A stretch of DNA of 36,145 nt from Mucilaginibacter sp. (GTDB lineage Bacteria > Bacteroidota > Bacteroidia > Sphingobacteriales > Sphingobacteriaceae). Both the position numbers and the translations under genes were made by a program. Below the pieces are notes generated by a model. That model was not told where the DNA came from and made no database searches. It was given only the letters and a program-made list of their open reading frames with translations. Shown here one piece after another: positions 8,546-16,246 of the stretch (position 1 is its first letter; each line of letters starts with the position of its first letter). The DNA is taken from the NCBI GenBank assembly GCA_028287895.1, contig JAQBOV010000099.1, positions 1-36,145 of the forward strand. The letters are read 5' to 3'.

Positions 8546-8730
8546 AAAATCATTGGGTGGGTCATGCGGGTTCACTCCTTTTTAGGAAACGGGTTTCGGG
8601 AATTAATAGATAAGAGCACTTGCTTCAGAATTTTCAAAGGCGGGACTGAATTTTGGCAGCAGAAGGTTATGCACAACCAATAGGAACAAGAAGGGTGCAT
8701 TTCTTAATTCAAAAGATTAAATATTTATAA
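8546..8730 (+). pseudogene. GxxExxY-family (PDDEXK_3-like) protein, decayed relic
   Basis: One frame, from about 8546, reads KIIGWVMRVHSFLGNGFREL, which is the conserved start of GxxExxY proteins (K-I-I-G-x-x-M-x-V-H-x-x-L-G-x-G-x-x-E). It continues with degraded sequence to GTEFWQQKVMHNQ and a TAG at 8681-8683. In another frame, offset by two, 8680-8706 reads IGTRRVHFL, matching the family's later (V/I)GTRR(V)DF(L) motif, then runs to a stop at 8728-8730. The GxxExxY motif itself is broken (Tyr replaced by Asp), and the region between the motifs is far shorter than a whole gene (about 125 residues). The relic sits between moeA and moaC, next to a repeat. These motifs were recognised by eye; no search was run. 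Confidence 0.68.
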
Positions 8731-8784
8731 GACAAATAAAAATCAGTAAAATACCGTTACTCATTTAAATCAGTTTCAGACATT

Positions 8785-9258
8785 ATGACTTTTTCACATC
8801 TAAACGAACAGGGCCAGGCCACTATGGTAGATGTAAGCGAGAAAACAATCTCGCATCGCAGGGCAACTGCACGGAGTATAGTTTCGTTACCGGAAAAAAT
8901 ATTGGAACAATTAATCAATGGGGATATCCAAACCAAAAAAGGATCGGTGTTCCAAACGGCGATCATTGCAGGGATTATGGCAGCCAAAAAGACGGGCGAG
9001 CTGATACCGCTTTGCCATCCGTTGGGGCTGGATAATTGCAATATCAATATTCAGTTAAATAATGAGCAGCAGGTAGTGATCGACTGTACAGCAAGTATCA
9101 CTTCCAAAACGGGTGTCGAAATGGAAGCCCTCGTCGGCGCATCCATAGCAGCATTAACAGTTTATGATATGTGCAAGGCTTTGAGTCATGATATCGTGAT
9201 CAAAGAAACAAAATTGATGGAAAAGACAGGAGGTAAACGTGACTTTAAAAGAACATAG
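8785..9258 (+). CDS. moaC: Cyclic pyranopterin monophosphate synthase MoaC
   Basis: A 157-residue cytosolic enzyme converting 3',8-cyclo-H2-GTP, the MoaA product, to cPMP. Family landmarks are MVDVSEKTISHRRATA near the N-terminus, IMAAKKTGELIPLCHPL (substrate pocket Lys/His), KTGVEMEALVGASIAALTVYDMCKA (catalytic Lys/Asp region) and the C-terminal LMEKTGGKRDF. The length is typical. Its last 20 bases overlap the next gene, whose ribosome binding site lies inside moaC. A fusion with MogA, seen in some relatives, is not present. Confidence 0.95.
   Translation: MTFSHLNEQGQATMVDVSEKTISHRRATARSIVSLPEKILEQLINGDIQTKKGSVFQTAIIAGIMAAKKTGELIPLCHPLGLDNCNINIQLNNEQQVVIDCTASITSKTGVEMEALVGASIAALTVYDMCKALSHDIVIKETKLMEKTGGKRDFKRT
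9228..9233 (+). promoter_or_regulatory. Strong ribosome binding site that sets the mobA GTG start
   Basis: AGGAGG lies 5 nt before GTG at 9239, inside the end of moaC. A strong Shine-Dalgarno is uncommon in this window, so it supports the GTG start and translational coupling to moaC. Confidence 0.7.
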
Positions 9259-10405
9259 AAAGCACACCGATCTGACCAGACCGGCTTTGGGTAACTATGG
9301 GCGCAATGAATGGGCGATAATGGGTGCGCCCTGTGTATTGATAAAGGCTCTGGCTGATCAGGTAATCCATGCTTTATCATCCACCTATAAATGCGCCTAT
9401 GCCGATACCGCTCATCATGATGAAATGGCATTAGCCCCTGGTCGCCTTGCTAACGGTGCTGTTTTAGAATATACCGATCAGATCAATCATCAGCAGTTCA
9501 ATTTTAACTCTTTAAAAACGCCTTTTGAATTAAGACAGCAATTTAATGATGCAGACCTGGTACTGGTAAACGGCAACCATCAGCAGGCAAAGGCGCAGGT
9601 GGTGATCATCTATGAAAATAAACGAGCATCATTAGAAAAACGTTTAGCACAATTGACCAGTGTTCAGCTTATTCTGTTGGCCGATGATGTGGATGAGGTA
9701 TTTGATTTTATAAAGGAAGCTATACCCAATTGGTTAGATATTCCGCTCTACAGGCTGGATGAAACGGATAAGATCATCGCTTTTTTTGAAACAAAAATGC
9801 AGCATGCCAAGCCGGCATTGAACGGACTGGTGCTGGCAGGCGGTAAAAGCATGCGAATGGGTTATGATAAGGGTTCAGTTAATTGGTTTGGGAAAGAGCA
9901 GCGCTATCATGCAGCCGATATGCTGAAGCCATTTTGCCAGGAGGTCTTTATTTCATGTCGTGCGGATCAAAAACAACAAATAAATGTCAATTATAACTTA
10001 TTGGAAGACACGTTTACAGAATTAGGGCCCTTTGGCGCAATTCTTTCGGCTTTTCGTGAACAACCCGATAAAGCCTGGCTTGTGGTAGCCTGTGACCTGC
10101 CTTTGCTGGAAACGGATACTTTTAAATTCCTGATTGAACATCGAAAAATATCAGCTATAGCCACCGCATTTAATAGCCCCGAGAATGAATTCCCCGAACC
10201 ATTGATCACTATTTGGGAGCCTAAAAGCTACCCTGCTTTACTGGCATTTCTCGCCCAAGGTTACTCTTGCCCACGAAAGGTTCTGATTAACAGTGATGTT
10301 AATTTATTGCAAGTTCCGAATCCTGCAGCATTGACTAATGTAAATACGCCCGATGACCTCCAAAGGGTTAAGGGTATCATCCACCAAAAGATCGCAAATG
10401 ACTGA
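9239..10405 (+). CDS. mobA: Molybdenum cofactor guanylyltransferase with degenerate MobB-like N-terminal region
   Basis: A 388-residue protein. The C-terminal half (about 195-385) is a MobA nucleotidyltransferase with the G-loop LAGGKSMRMG (199-208), a following Lys, and the metal-binding Asp in VVACDLPLLE (Asp286); it attaches GMP to molybdopterin. The first 190 residues look like MobB (the GTPase partner) in strand order and spacing, but the P-loop position reads MGAPCVLIKAL and lacks GKT/S, so GTP hydrolysis is unlikely. MobA alone is about 195 residues, so this is a fusion. It starts with GTG overlapping moaC and ends overlapping moeB by one base (TGATG). Whether GMP or another nucleotide is transferred is not shown. 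Confidence 0.85.
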   Translation: MTLKEHRKHTDLTRPALGNYGRNEWAIMGAPCVLIKALADQVIHALSSTYKCAYADTAHHDEMALAPGRLANGAVLEYTDQINHQQFNFNSLKTPFELRQQFNDADLVLVNGNHQQAKAQVVIIYENKRASLEKRLAQLTSVQLILLADDVDEVFDFIKEAIPNWLDIPLYRLDETDKIIAFFETKMQHAKPALNGLVLAGGKSMRMGYDKGSVNWFGKEQRYHAADMLKPFCQEVFISCRADQKQQINVNYNLLEDTFTELGPFGAILSAFREQPDKAWLVVACDLPLLETDTFKFLIEHRKISAIATAFNSPENEFPEPLITIWEPKSYPALLAFLAQGYSCPRKVLINSDVNLLQVPNPAALTNVNTPDDLQRVKGIIHQKIAND

Positions 10406-11463
10406 TGTTAGAAGATCTTACACGATATAGTTGCCAGATTGCCTTACCCGGCTTCAGCGAATCCACCCAATTACTATTGCAGCAAGCAAGAGTATTGATA
10501 GTTGGAGCAGGCGGCCTGGGCTGCCCTGCTGCACAATACTTAGCTGCGGCAGGCATTGGCACTTTGGGTATTGCCGATTTTGATGTGGTGTCGATCAGTA
10601 ATTTGCACCGCCAGGTTTTATATACGCCCGCTGATGTGGGCTTAAACAAAGCGATCATTTCTTGCCAGCGTCTTGAAAAACAAAATCCTGGAATAAATTT
10701 GGTGCCGCATGACGTTAAAATAACATCTGATAACGTTATGAGCATCCTTCAGCAATATGATATGGTGCTGGATGGAACGGATAACTTTGATACCCGTTAT
10801 TTATTGAATGATGCCGCCGTACTTTCAGGGAAGCCATTGGTATACGGTGCTATTTATCAGTTTGAGGGTCAGACTGCTGTTTGGAACATACGAAATGCAG
10901 ATGGTACCTTCTCCCCTAACTACCGTGACCTGTTCCCGCAAGTAGATGCCACGCAAATCCCCAATTGTGCCCAAGGCGGTGTTATCCCAACACTGGCAGG
11001 AATCATCGGCTGTATGCAGGCCAACGAGGTGCTCAAATATATCACCAAAACAGGCGAATTACTTTCAGGCAGGATACTGATCCTGGATGCCCAGACCCTG
11101 CAAAGCAGGATCATAAAAATCGGGAGCGTTACAAAAACAAAAATCAGCGGCTTAATTACAACGGTCAACGCATCCACTATTACCGTAAATGAACTTAAAA
11201 AAGGCTTGGCTGAAAGCTTAATTGAACTGATCGATGTAAGGACGGAGCGCGAAAGGGACGAGTTTGATATCGGCGGAAAACATATACCCTTAATTGAATT
11301 AGAAGAAAGTATCGATTACTTTTCCGGCAAAGAAACCAAAGTATTTTATTGCCAAACAGGAAAACGAAGCGCCGAAGCGGTAAAGCTGATCAAACAAAAA
11401 TTTCCAGATGCGGTTGTTTTCTCATTAGAAGGGGGCTTGAAAGCCTGGTCAGAACACGATTGA
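10405..11463 (+). CDS. moeB: MoeB/ThiF-family E1-like adenylyltransferase with C-terminal rhodanese domain
   Basis: A 352-residue fusion. The E1 part (1-240) has the nucleotide loop VGAGGLGCP (33-41), the DFDVVSISNLHRQ segment (58-70), DGTDNFDTRY (123-132) and Cys188 in IPNCAQGGVIP. It would adenylylate the C-terminal Gly-Gly of MoaD. The rhodanese part (about 258-350) has Cys316 in FYCQTGKRSAEA and may pass sulfur for the thiocarboxylate. The zinc-binding CxxC pairs of many MoeB proteins are missing: the usual CYRCLFP segment reads NYRDLFP. The cognate MoaD is encoded convergently (12063-12305). A role in ThiS activation cannot be excluded, but the context favours Moco. Confidence 0.9.
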   Translation: MLEDLTRYSCQIALPGFSESTQLLLQQARVLIVGAGGLGCPAAQYLAAAGIGTLGIADFDVVSISNLHRQVLYTPADVGLNKAIISCQRLEKQNPGINLVPHDVKITSDNVMSILQQYDMVLDGTDNFDTRYLLNDAAVLSGKPLVYGAIYQFEGQTAVWNIRNADGTFSPNYRDLFPQVDATQIPNCAQGGVIPTLAGIIGCMQANEVLKYITKTGELLSGRILILDAQTLQSRIIKIGSVTKTKISGLITTVNASTITVNELKKGLAESLIELIDVRTERERDEFDIGGKHIPLIELEESIDYFSGKETKVFYCQTGKRSAEAVKLIKQKFPDAVVFSLEGGLKAWSEHD

Positions 11464-11477
11464 AGACATTTTAAGGC

Positions 11478-11511
11478 GAATCCTTCGAATCCATTAAATC
11501 TTATAAATCCT
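11478..11511. repeat. Short degenerate AATCC direct repeats
   Basis: The spacer between the convergent moeB and moaE holds GAATCC twice (nine bases apart) and a further AATCC near 11506. No clear terminator hairpin is seen. It resembles the spacers at 12019-12060 and 8395-8475 and may be a remnant of the same repeat family (inference). Confidence 0.35.
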
Positions 11512-11512
11512 G

Positions 11513-11935
11513 TTACGGATGAGCTGCCACCCAGACTTCTCCATCCTCAAATATTTCCTTTTTCCAGATAGGTACAGTTTGTTTCAAGGTATCAATAACA
11601 TAAAGGCAGGCTTCAAATGCCGCCTGGCGGTGTGCACAGGAAATAGCGATGATCACCGGCACCTCTCCCACCTGTAATATCCCGGTACGATGATGAATAA
11701 GCAGTTTTTGAACCGGCCATTTTTCAAATGCCCGTTCTGCAATTTTCTGCATTTCTTTAAGCGCCATAGGCTCATAGGCTTCAAACTCCAGTCGCATTAC
11801 TGCTTTTCCCTTTGTCGAATCACGCACAGTCCCAATAAACACATCAATTCCACCCGATTGCGGCGACATTACCCAATCAATGCAGGATTGAATATTTAAA
11901 GGTTGATCTGATATTTCTATTTGGGTGGTTAACAT
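11513..11935 (-). CDS. moaE: Molybdopterin synthase catalytic subunit MoaE
   Basis: A 140-residue protein, the large subunit of MPT synthase, which moves sulfur from MoaD thiocarboxylate to cPMP. Signatures are GGIDVFIGTVRD (28-39), LEFEAYEPMA (49-58), HHRTGILQVGEVPV (81-94), AISCAHRQAAFEA and the catalytic lysines in VPIWKKEIF (Lys125/126). It is the last gene of the minus-strand run Rieske, APC permease, moaD, moaE, 127 bp after moaD. Confidence 0.95.
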   Translation of the reverse strand: MLTTQIEISDQPLNIQSCIDWVMSPQSGGIDVFIGTVRDSTKGKAVMRLEFEAYEPMALKEMQKIAERAFEKWPVQKLLIHHRTGILQVGEVPVIIAISCAHRQAAFEACLYVIDTLKQTVPIWKKEIFEDGEVWVAAHP

Positions 11936-12018
11936 CTTTGTTTAAAATACGGTCAGTTAGGACACTGGGCCCGGGAAAATATTGTCCGGGAAGAAGCAGA
12001 CAAAGGAAAATAGTTTTT

Positions 12019-12060
12019 GAATCCTAAAAATCCGGCAGTCTGTTTCATCCTGGTTCAGAC
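12019..12060. repeat. Degenerate AATCC/TTCAGAC repeat in the moaD-moaE spacer
   Basis: The spacer reads AATCC..AATCC..TTCATCCTGGTTCAGAC, the same motif order and TTCAGAC tail as in the repeat after moeA. It lies just beyond the moaD stop codon on the minus strand. A functional role is not evident. Confidence 0.35.
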
Positions 12061-12062
12061 GG

Positions 12063-12305
12063 CTATCCACCGCTTACCGGCGGAATAATAGCGATCTCAT
12101 CCCGTTCGGTTAATATCTCTTGATCAGGTGCATACTCATTATTGACAGCTACCATATAAGACGCCAGCTGCTTTAACCGGGGATAACGCTCTTCCAACGA
12201 TTTTTTTAAACTACCTGTCGTATTTTGTCCGGGTAACTCCACATCAACGGATGAACTCCCGAAAATATCCTTTGCAATACCAAAGGCCAGCACATTTACT
12301 TTCAT
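12063..12305 (-). CDS. moaD: Molybdopterin synthase sulfur carrier subunit MoaD
   Basis: An 80-residue ubiquitin-like sulfur carrier with the family length and the essential C-terminal Gly-Gly in IIPPVSGG. After adenylylation by MoeB it carries a thiocarboxylate that MoaE transfers to cPMP. The FGIAKDIFG and DEIAIIPPVSGG segments fit the ThiS/MoaD fold. The gene starts 22 bp after the APC permease stop on the same strand, so it is probably cotranscribed with the Rieske and permease genes rather than with the facing Moco genes. Confidence 0.92.
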   Translation of the reverse strand: MKVNVLAFGIAKDIFGSSSVDVELPGQNTTGSLKKSLEERYPRLKQLASYMVAVNNEYAPDQEILTERDEIAIIPPVSGG

Positions 12306-12327
12306 ATTTCAAAATTAAGCAATCTTG

Positions 12328-13761
12328 CTATAAAATTGCCTCTTTTACTGCTTTCTTCCTGAAATACCAATACAAAGGTATTCCGATTGCGGTTAATAAG
12401 AGTCCAAATGCCGAGTTAATGATTGGATTTTTACCGGCGAGGTAATTGCTGATATCGTTATAAAGGGTAATCCCTACATACAAGGAAGCAAAAAGAATAA
12501 AAATAACAGGTAAATAAGGATAGCCTTTTAATTGATAAGGCCGGTGGGCATTCGGCATTTTTTTACGCAGAATAAAAATACCATAAGCCGCAAAACCATA
12601 AGCTATCCAGCTGATAAAAACAAACATATCCATCAGCATATCAAATGAACCCATAAATACGAGTGTGATAGCCCATATGGCCTGTAACCACAATGCATTT
12701 GCGGGTGTGTGATATTTTGAATTTACCTGACCGGTAAAAGAAAAAAAGGTCTTTTCTTCACCCATGGCATAGATCACCCTGGCAGAAGGTAATATATTAC
12801 CGTTAGTTGCCCCGGCAGTAGATAATATAACCAGCAATGCAACAAAGCCGCCGCCTGCCAGCCCGATGATCTTATACAACGCATCTGATGCTACCAGTGC
12901 AGAATGCTTCATTATATCCACAGGCAGCATATACAGGTAGGCCTCTGTTGTTAAAGCATATATAATAATGCAAATACTCAATCCGATAATCAGTCCGCGG
13001 GGAATATTCTTTTGCGGGTCTTTTATCTCACCTGACACAAAGCCCAGGTTATTCCAGCCGTCATAAGCTGCTAACGCTCCCGTTGTCGCCGCAATAAAAG
13101 CAGTCAGCATTTTCCATGGAGAATGATCAAAACCGGGCGAAGCCTGTATCAGGTTAAGCACGTTACCTTTACCTGAAAAGAAAATAGCAAAGATCAGAAA
13201 CACAAGAGCAGCCACTTTTACTATTGAAAAAAACACTTGCACGGCGGCGCTAGCTTTCAGACTCCTGGCATTGATCCACGTAAAAGCAATGATCAATAGG
13301 ATAGCCAATATTTTTACCCCAATATTCTCTAATAAATAGAACTTGCCGATAAAAGGGATAACCAGCGGGATGGAATGCTCAATGGCTGCCGAAAAATGCG
13401 GCAGTTTTATGAAATAACCTGCATAATCTGCAAACACAAATGCAATGCCAGAGATGGATGCGGTATTGATCACCATAAAGCAGGCCCAGCCAAAAAGGTA
13501 GGCAAAGAAATTGCCATACATGTGGCGAAAATAAACGTATTGGCCTCCTGTTTGGGGAAGCAGACAACCTACTTCCGCATTGATCATCCCCCCGAATAAG
13601 GAAACAACACCGGCTACTATCCATACCAATAACAACAGTAAAGGCGAACCTAATTGCGCAGCCATGGTAGCCGGCTTCATAAAAATGCTGCTGCCTATTA
13701 CAGCTCCTACCACAATAGAAACCGATGCCCATAACCCCAGCTTGCGTTGCAGTTGCGCCAT
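12328..13761 (-). CDS. APC-superfamily amino acid permease
   Basis: A 477-residue integral membrane protein with about 12 hydrophobic segments. The N-terminal GAVIGSSIFMKPATMAAQLG is the APC TM1 signature with the broken-helix glycines. AAYDGWNNLGFVSGEIKDPQKNIPRG matches the TM6-TM7 region of LAT-like/YfnA-like members. It would be a cytoplasmic-membrane cotransporter or exchanger for an amino acid or amine. It starts four bases after the stop codon of the Rieske oxygenase gene, so it may import the oxygenase substrate (inference). The C-terminal tail is basic. Specificity cannot be read from sequence. Confidence 0.88.
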   Translation of the reverse strand: MAQLQRKLGLWASVSIVVGAVIGSSIFMKPATMAAQLGSPLLLLLVWIVAGVVSLFGGMINAEVGCLLPQTGGQYVYFRHMYGNFFAYLFGWACFMVINTASISGIAFVFADYAGYFIKLPHFSAAIEHSIPLVIPFIGKFYLLENIGVKILAILLIIAFTWINARSLKASAAVQVFFSIVKVAALVFLIFAIFFSGKGNVLNLIQASPGFDHSPWKMLTAFIAATTGALAAYDGWNNLGFVSGEIKDPQKNIPRGLIIGLSICIIIYALTTEAYLYMLPVDIMKHSALVASDALYKIIGLAGGGFVALLVILSTAGATNGNILPSARVIYAMGEEKTFFSFTGQVNSKYHTPANALWLQAIWAITLVFMGSFDMLMDMFVFISWIAYGFAAYGIFILRKKMPNAHRPYQLKGYPYLPVIFILFASLYVGITLYNDISNYLAGKNPIINSAFGLLLTAIGIPLYWYFRKKAVKEAIL

Positions 13762-13765
13762 TCGC

Positions 13766-14854
13766 TTATTTATTCATAAATTCACAAAGTATACGATGAA
13801 AATGATGCGTGCCCTGCTCGCGGGTAACGGAATATCGGCCGTGTTTATAAAATTTTGAACGGACACCACGCTGTACGTTCTCTACAATTTCTTCGTCTTC
13901 CTGCTCCACCTTGTCAAGTCCGGCTCCTGCACCTTTTTCGAGTTTCGACTCATCCCATACGTAGGATAAAAACCTGACCCTGCACCGGCCGGCAGATACT
14001 GGTTCGACCACATTTACCGAAAGGCCCCAGGGATAAAAGTTGAACATCATATTAGGGAATACCCAGAAATAATAGGCCGCCACATTTTTGCCGTAGTCGG
14101 GTGATGAAAGGGGAAGGTCAAAGCAATCCTTATTGCTTTTTGCCAGTCCCAATTGCAGGCTGGAGTATGGAAAGAATAGCTCGGTGGCATATTCACCAAA
14201 ATCGATTACTGTATTTAAGCCCGCATGCACGAAGGGAATATGAAACCCTTCGAGGTAGTTTTCGCAATATAATGCCCAGTTCGCTTTTATGGGAAATGTC
14301 CTGGATAATTCAGGTTGAAATTTAAAGTCATTTAATGGCATCCAGTTTACCCTTTCTATCATATCACTGAAAAAAAGATGATGCGGATAGATAGGATTTA
14401 TTGAAGTAAACAGCCATCTGTTCCATTTAAACATATTCAGCGCGGGCAGATCATCATCTTTCGAGGGGAAGTTTTCTACCCCCTTAAACTCAGGCATGGA
14501 AACAAACTTTCCATCAAGGTTAAAAAGGCGTCCATGATAGCGGCATCTTAAATTAGCCGGTTTACACGCTTTCTCGGCCAATATGTTACCCCGGTGTGTA
14601 CAAACGTTGGACAGGATATTTAACCCGCCTGTTTTATCTTTGGTGAGCAACAACGGTTCATCCAGGTAATCAGGCAACAAAGTAAATGGATAAATTTCGC
14701 CATTATCCTTTACCAGTTCATCATTGCCTATGAATTGCCACGAGGATGTGAATATCTTTTGCCGGCATTGTTCAAACACTTCGGCATTGGAATAGAAATC
14801 AGCATCAATGGTTTTGGCTCTGGCAATATTAGGGTCAACAAAAAAACCGGGCAT
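13766..14854 (-). CDS. Rieske-type aromatic/betaine-like ring-hydroxylating oxygenase, alpha subunit
   Basis: A 362-residue cytosolic oxygenase. The Rieske [2Fe-2S] ligands are CTHRGN (Cys85, His87) and CRYHGR (Cys104, His107). The mononuclear iron site is indicated by CENYLEGFHIPFVH with the two His, near residues 198-211. This Rieske plus catalytic layout is shared by choline/glycine-betaine/carnitine and aromatic oxygenases; no beta subunit or reductase gene is nearby. Coupling with an amino acid/amine permease favours a small quaternary-amine or amino-acid-like substrate (inference). Divergently, 37 bp away, sits the decayed YjdI-type iron-sulfur gene. Confidence 0.85.
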   Translation of the reverse strand: MPGFFVDPNIARAKTIDADFYSNAEVFEQCRQKIFTSSWQFIGNDELVKDNGEIYPFTLLPDYLDEPLLLTKDKTGGLNILSNVCTHRGNILAEKACKPANLRCRYHGRLFNLDGKFVSMPEFKGVENFPSKDDDLPALNMFKWNRWLFTSINPIYPHHLFFSDMIERVNWMPLNDFKFQPELSRTFPIKANWALYCENYLEGFHIPFVHAGLNTVIDFGEYATELFFPYSSLQLGLAKSNKDCFDLPLSSPDYGKNVAAYYFWVFPNMMFNFYPWGLSVNVVEPVSAGRCRVRFLSYVWDESKLEKGAGAGLDKVEQEDEEIVENVQRGVRSKFYKHGRYSVTREQGTHHFHRILCEFMNK

Positions 14855-14891
14855 ATGGAAAAATTGGATTTAATCCTGTAAGTTAGCGGAT

Positions 14892-15113
14892 ATGAAAGAC
14901 ATTACCAAGAAATACGATAGCGGAGAAATAACCGCTGTTTGGCAACTTGGTTTATGCGCCCCTTCAGCCCGATGGTTGGGGGACTTCTTATGGTATTCAA
15001 TCCGGGGCATTAAGACCATCGATAAATCCGGCGCAGCTGATCAGGAAACTATAATTAACCAGGCTGACCATTGTCCGCCGGGTACATGATCTTACGCTGT
15101 CAAAGGAACCTAA
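14892..15113 (+). pseudogene. YjdI-type divergent 4Fe-4S mono-cluster protein (Fer4_19), decayed
   Basis: The N-terminus MKDITKKYDSGEITAVW and LCAPSARWL recall the family's C-x-H-S-x-x-C segment, but the second Cys is Trp (TGG). In the middle the conserved VFNP segment appears only in another frame (ATG-GTA-TTC-AAT-CCG from about 14988), while the C-terminal KSGAADQETIINQ and CPPGT return to the first frame. This suggests a paired deletion and insertion. The family's CPSGALSY ending is cut by TGA at 15087-15089; reading on gives SYAVKGT up to TAA at 15111. The remaining open frame is 65 codons. It could still be a short translated protein, but the lost Cys and shifted frame argue for a relic. 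Recognition is from memory of the family and was not searched. Confidence 0.55.
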
Positions 15114-15135
15114 AAAGGGAGCCTGCGGTCTTATT

Positions 15136-15612
15136 TCACATGTTTATATCCGTATTGTTATAGATATCTACTCCTATTATAATAACTAATAGTGCAGTAA
15201 TTCCCAATACTTTCAGTACTGTCAAACCAAATGAATCTCTTGTTACATGGCTCAGATCAACGCCATTGCTTTTATAGCCTGCCACATTTCCATCCCGATC
15301 AAATATAAACCTGATGTATTTACTGTATTTTGCAGCTTGTACAGCTCTTAATGTATCAGAAATTGTATTACCGGCAATTACCGTATCCTGTTTTGCAGGT
15401 TTAACAGGGATATCAGTCACATTCCGGTCATAGACCCATTCTTCCATAACTGAATCTTTTTTTACCTGATCCGGCTTACCAAACCGTTTTAATACATCAT
15501 CCTTAGTATGAAAGCCTTGCATTACCTGCCGGTGAGTATAGACTTTTTTTGCACAACTGAATAAGAGCAGTAAACAGAGAAAGATAAAGTACCCGGACAA
15601 TGATCTGTGCAT
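15136..15612 (-). CDS. Small lipoprotein, SmpA/OmlA-like N-terminal region, C-terminal membrane segment
   Basis: A 158-residue protein with a lipoprotein signal ending at LLLFSCAKK. The following MQGFHTKDDVLKRFGKPDQV, a G-x-x-x-x-x-V-x-x-x-x-G-x-P pattern, resembles SmpA/OmlA (BamE-like) domains that sit at the outer membrane. Near the C-terminus LTVLKVLGITALLVIIIGVDIY is a strongly hydrophobic helix, unusual for a BamE-type protein. The function is unknown; it is a conserved-looking envelope protein with no obvious operon partner. Confidence 0.6.
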   Translation of the reverse strand: MHRSLSGYFIFLCLLLLFSCAKKVYTHRQVMQGFHTKDDVLKRFGKPDQVKKDSVMEEWVYDRNVTDIPVKPAKQDTVIAGNTISDTLRAVQAAKYSKYIRFIFDRDGNVAGYKSNGVDLSHVTRDSFGLTVLKVLGITALLVIIIGVDIYNNTDINM

Positions 15613-15660
15613 GTAAATTGTTTTAACCGAATTTACAAAACATACTGGTAATGCAGTAAA

Positions 15661-16164
15661 CTATTTCTTAGCCAGGTAAGCCAGCTGTCCTGAATGATAA
15701 CTCAAATGATTGGTCCTGTTAATAACAATGTTCAACTTATTACGGTGAGGCTCTTTTGCGAAATCCGCTTCTGAAACTGCGGTATGCCGGGTAAACCACT
15801 CTTCAGCATGCAATTGATCGATCTTTTGAGCAAATAAAGCGTTTACTTTATTCCAATAATCTTTTAACTCATTTATAGATGGCTTTTCAATCCCGGAATT
15901 ATCCGCGTTACGAAGAAATATTTCATCCATTTCCGGGTTAAGCCTTTCGCCGAGGCCGAGAAAAGTGAACATGCCATCGCTGACAGCCGCAAGATGACCC
16001 AATAAATACACACCTGTATTGCGGCCAGGCGCCGTTTGCGCTGATAATTCCTCATCACTGAGCTTACCAAGCAAATCGTTCATACGGTTGATTTGCAGTT
16101 CCCAGTTTGATAAAACCATTTTTATAAATAGCTCTTTTTCAGTGGTGGTTGTCATTGTGCTCAT
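15661..16164 (-). CDS. DinB-family protein
   Basis: A 167-residue protein with a four-helix DinB/YfiT-like pattern. The three likely metal ligands are His in LLGHLAAVSDGMF, His in the middle (FTRHTAV region, uncertain) and His in SYHSGQLAYL near the C-terminus. Family members bind Ni or Zn and include thiol-dependent S-transferases; many are uncharacterised. A perfect -7-like box, TACTTTTG on the minus strand, lies 46 nt before the start. Cytosolic. Its exact role is unknown. Confidence 0.75.
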   Translation of the reverse strand: MSTMTTTTEKELFIKMVLSNWELQINRMNDLLGKLSDEELSAQTAPGRNTGVYLLGHLAAVSDGMFTFLGLGERLNPEMDEIFLRNADNSGIEKPSINELKDYWNKVNALFAQKIDQLHAEEWFTRHTAVSEADFAKEPHRNKLNIVINRTNHLSYHSGQLAYLAKK

Positions 16165-16210
16165 GATTTGTTTTTAGAAAAATTTACAGCTCAAATATGG
16201 ATGTCCTGAT

Positions 16211-16218
16211 CAAAAGTA
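16211..16218 (-). promoter_or_regulatory. Candidate -7 element for the DinB gene
   Basis: The minus strand reads TACTTTTG, a full TANNTTTG match. A second, weaker CATATTTG box lies closer to the gene. No convincing -33 box was found. Confidence 0.35.
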
Positions 16219-16246
16219 GAAACATAGCTGTGTAAACTTTTTGCAG

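Noticed and set aside
10377..10745. 122-codon minus-strand open frame across the mobA-moeB junction
   Set aside because: Shadow frame opposite MoeB's nucleotide-binding region.
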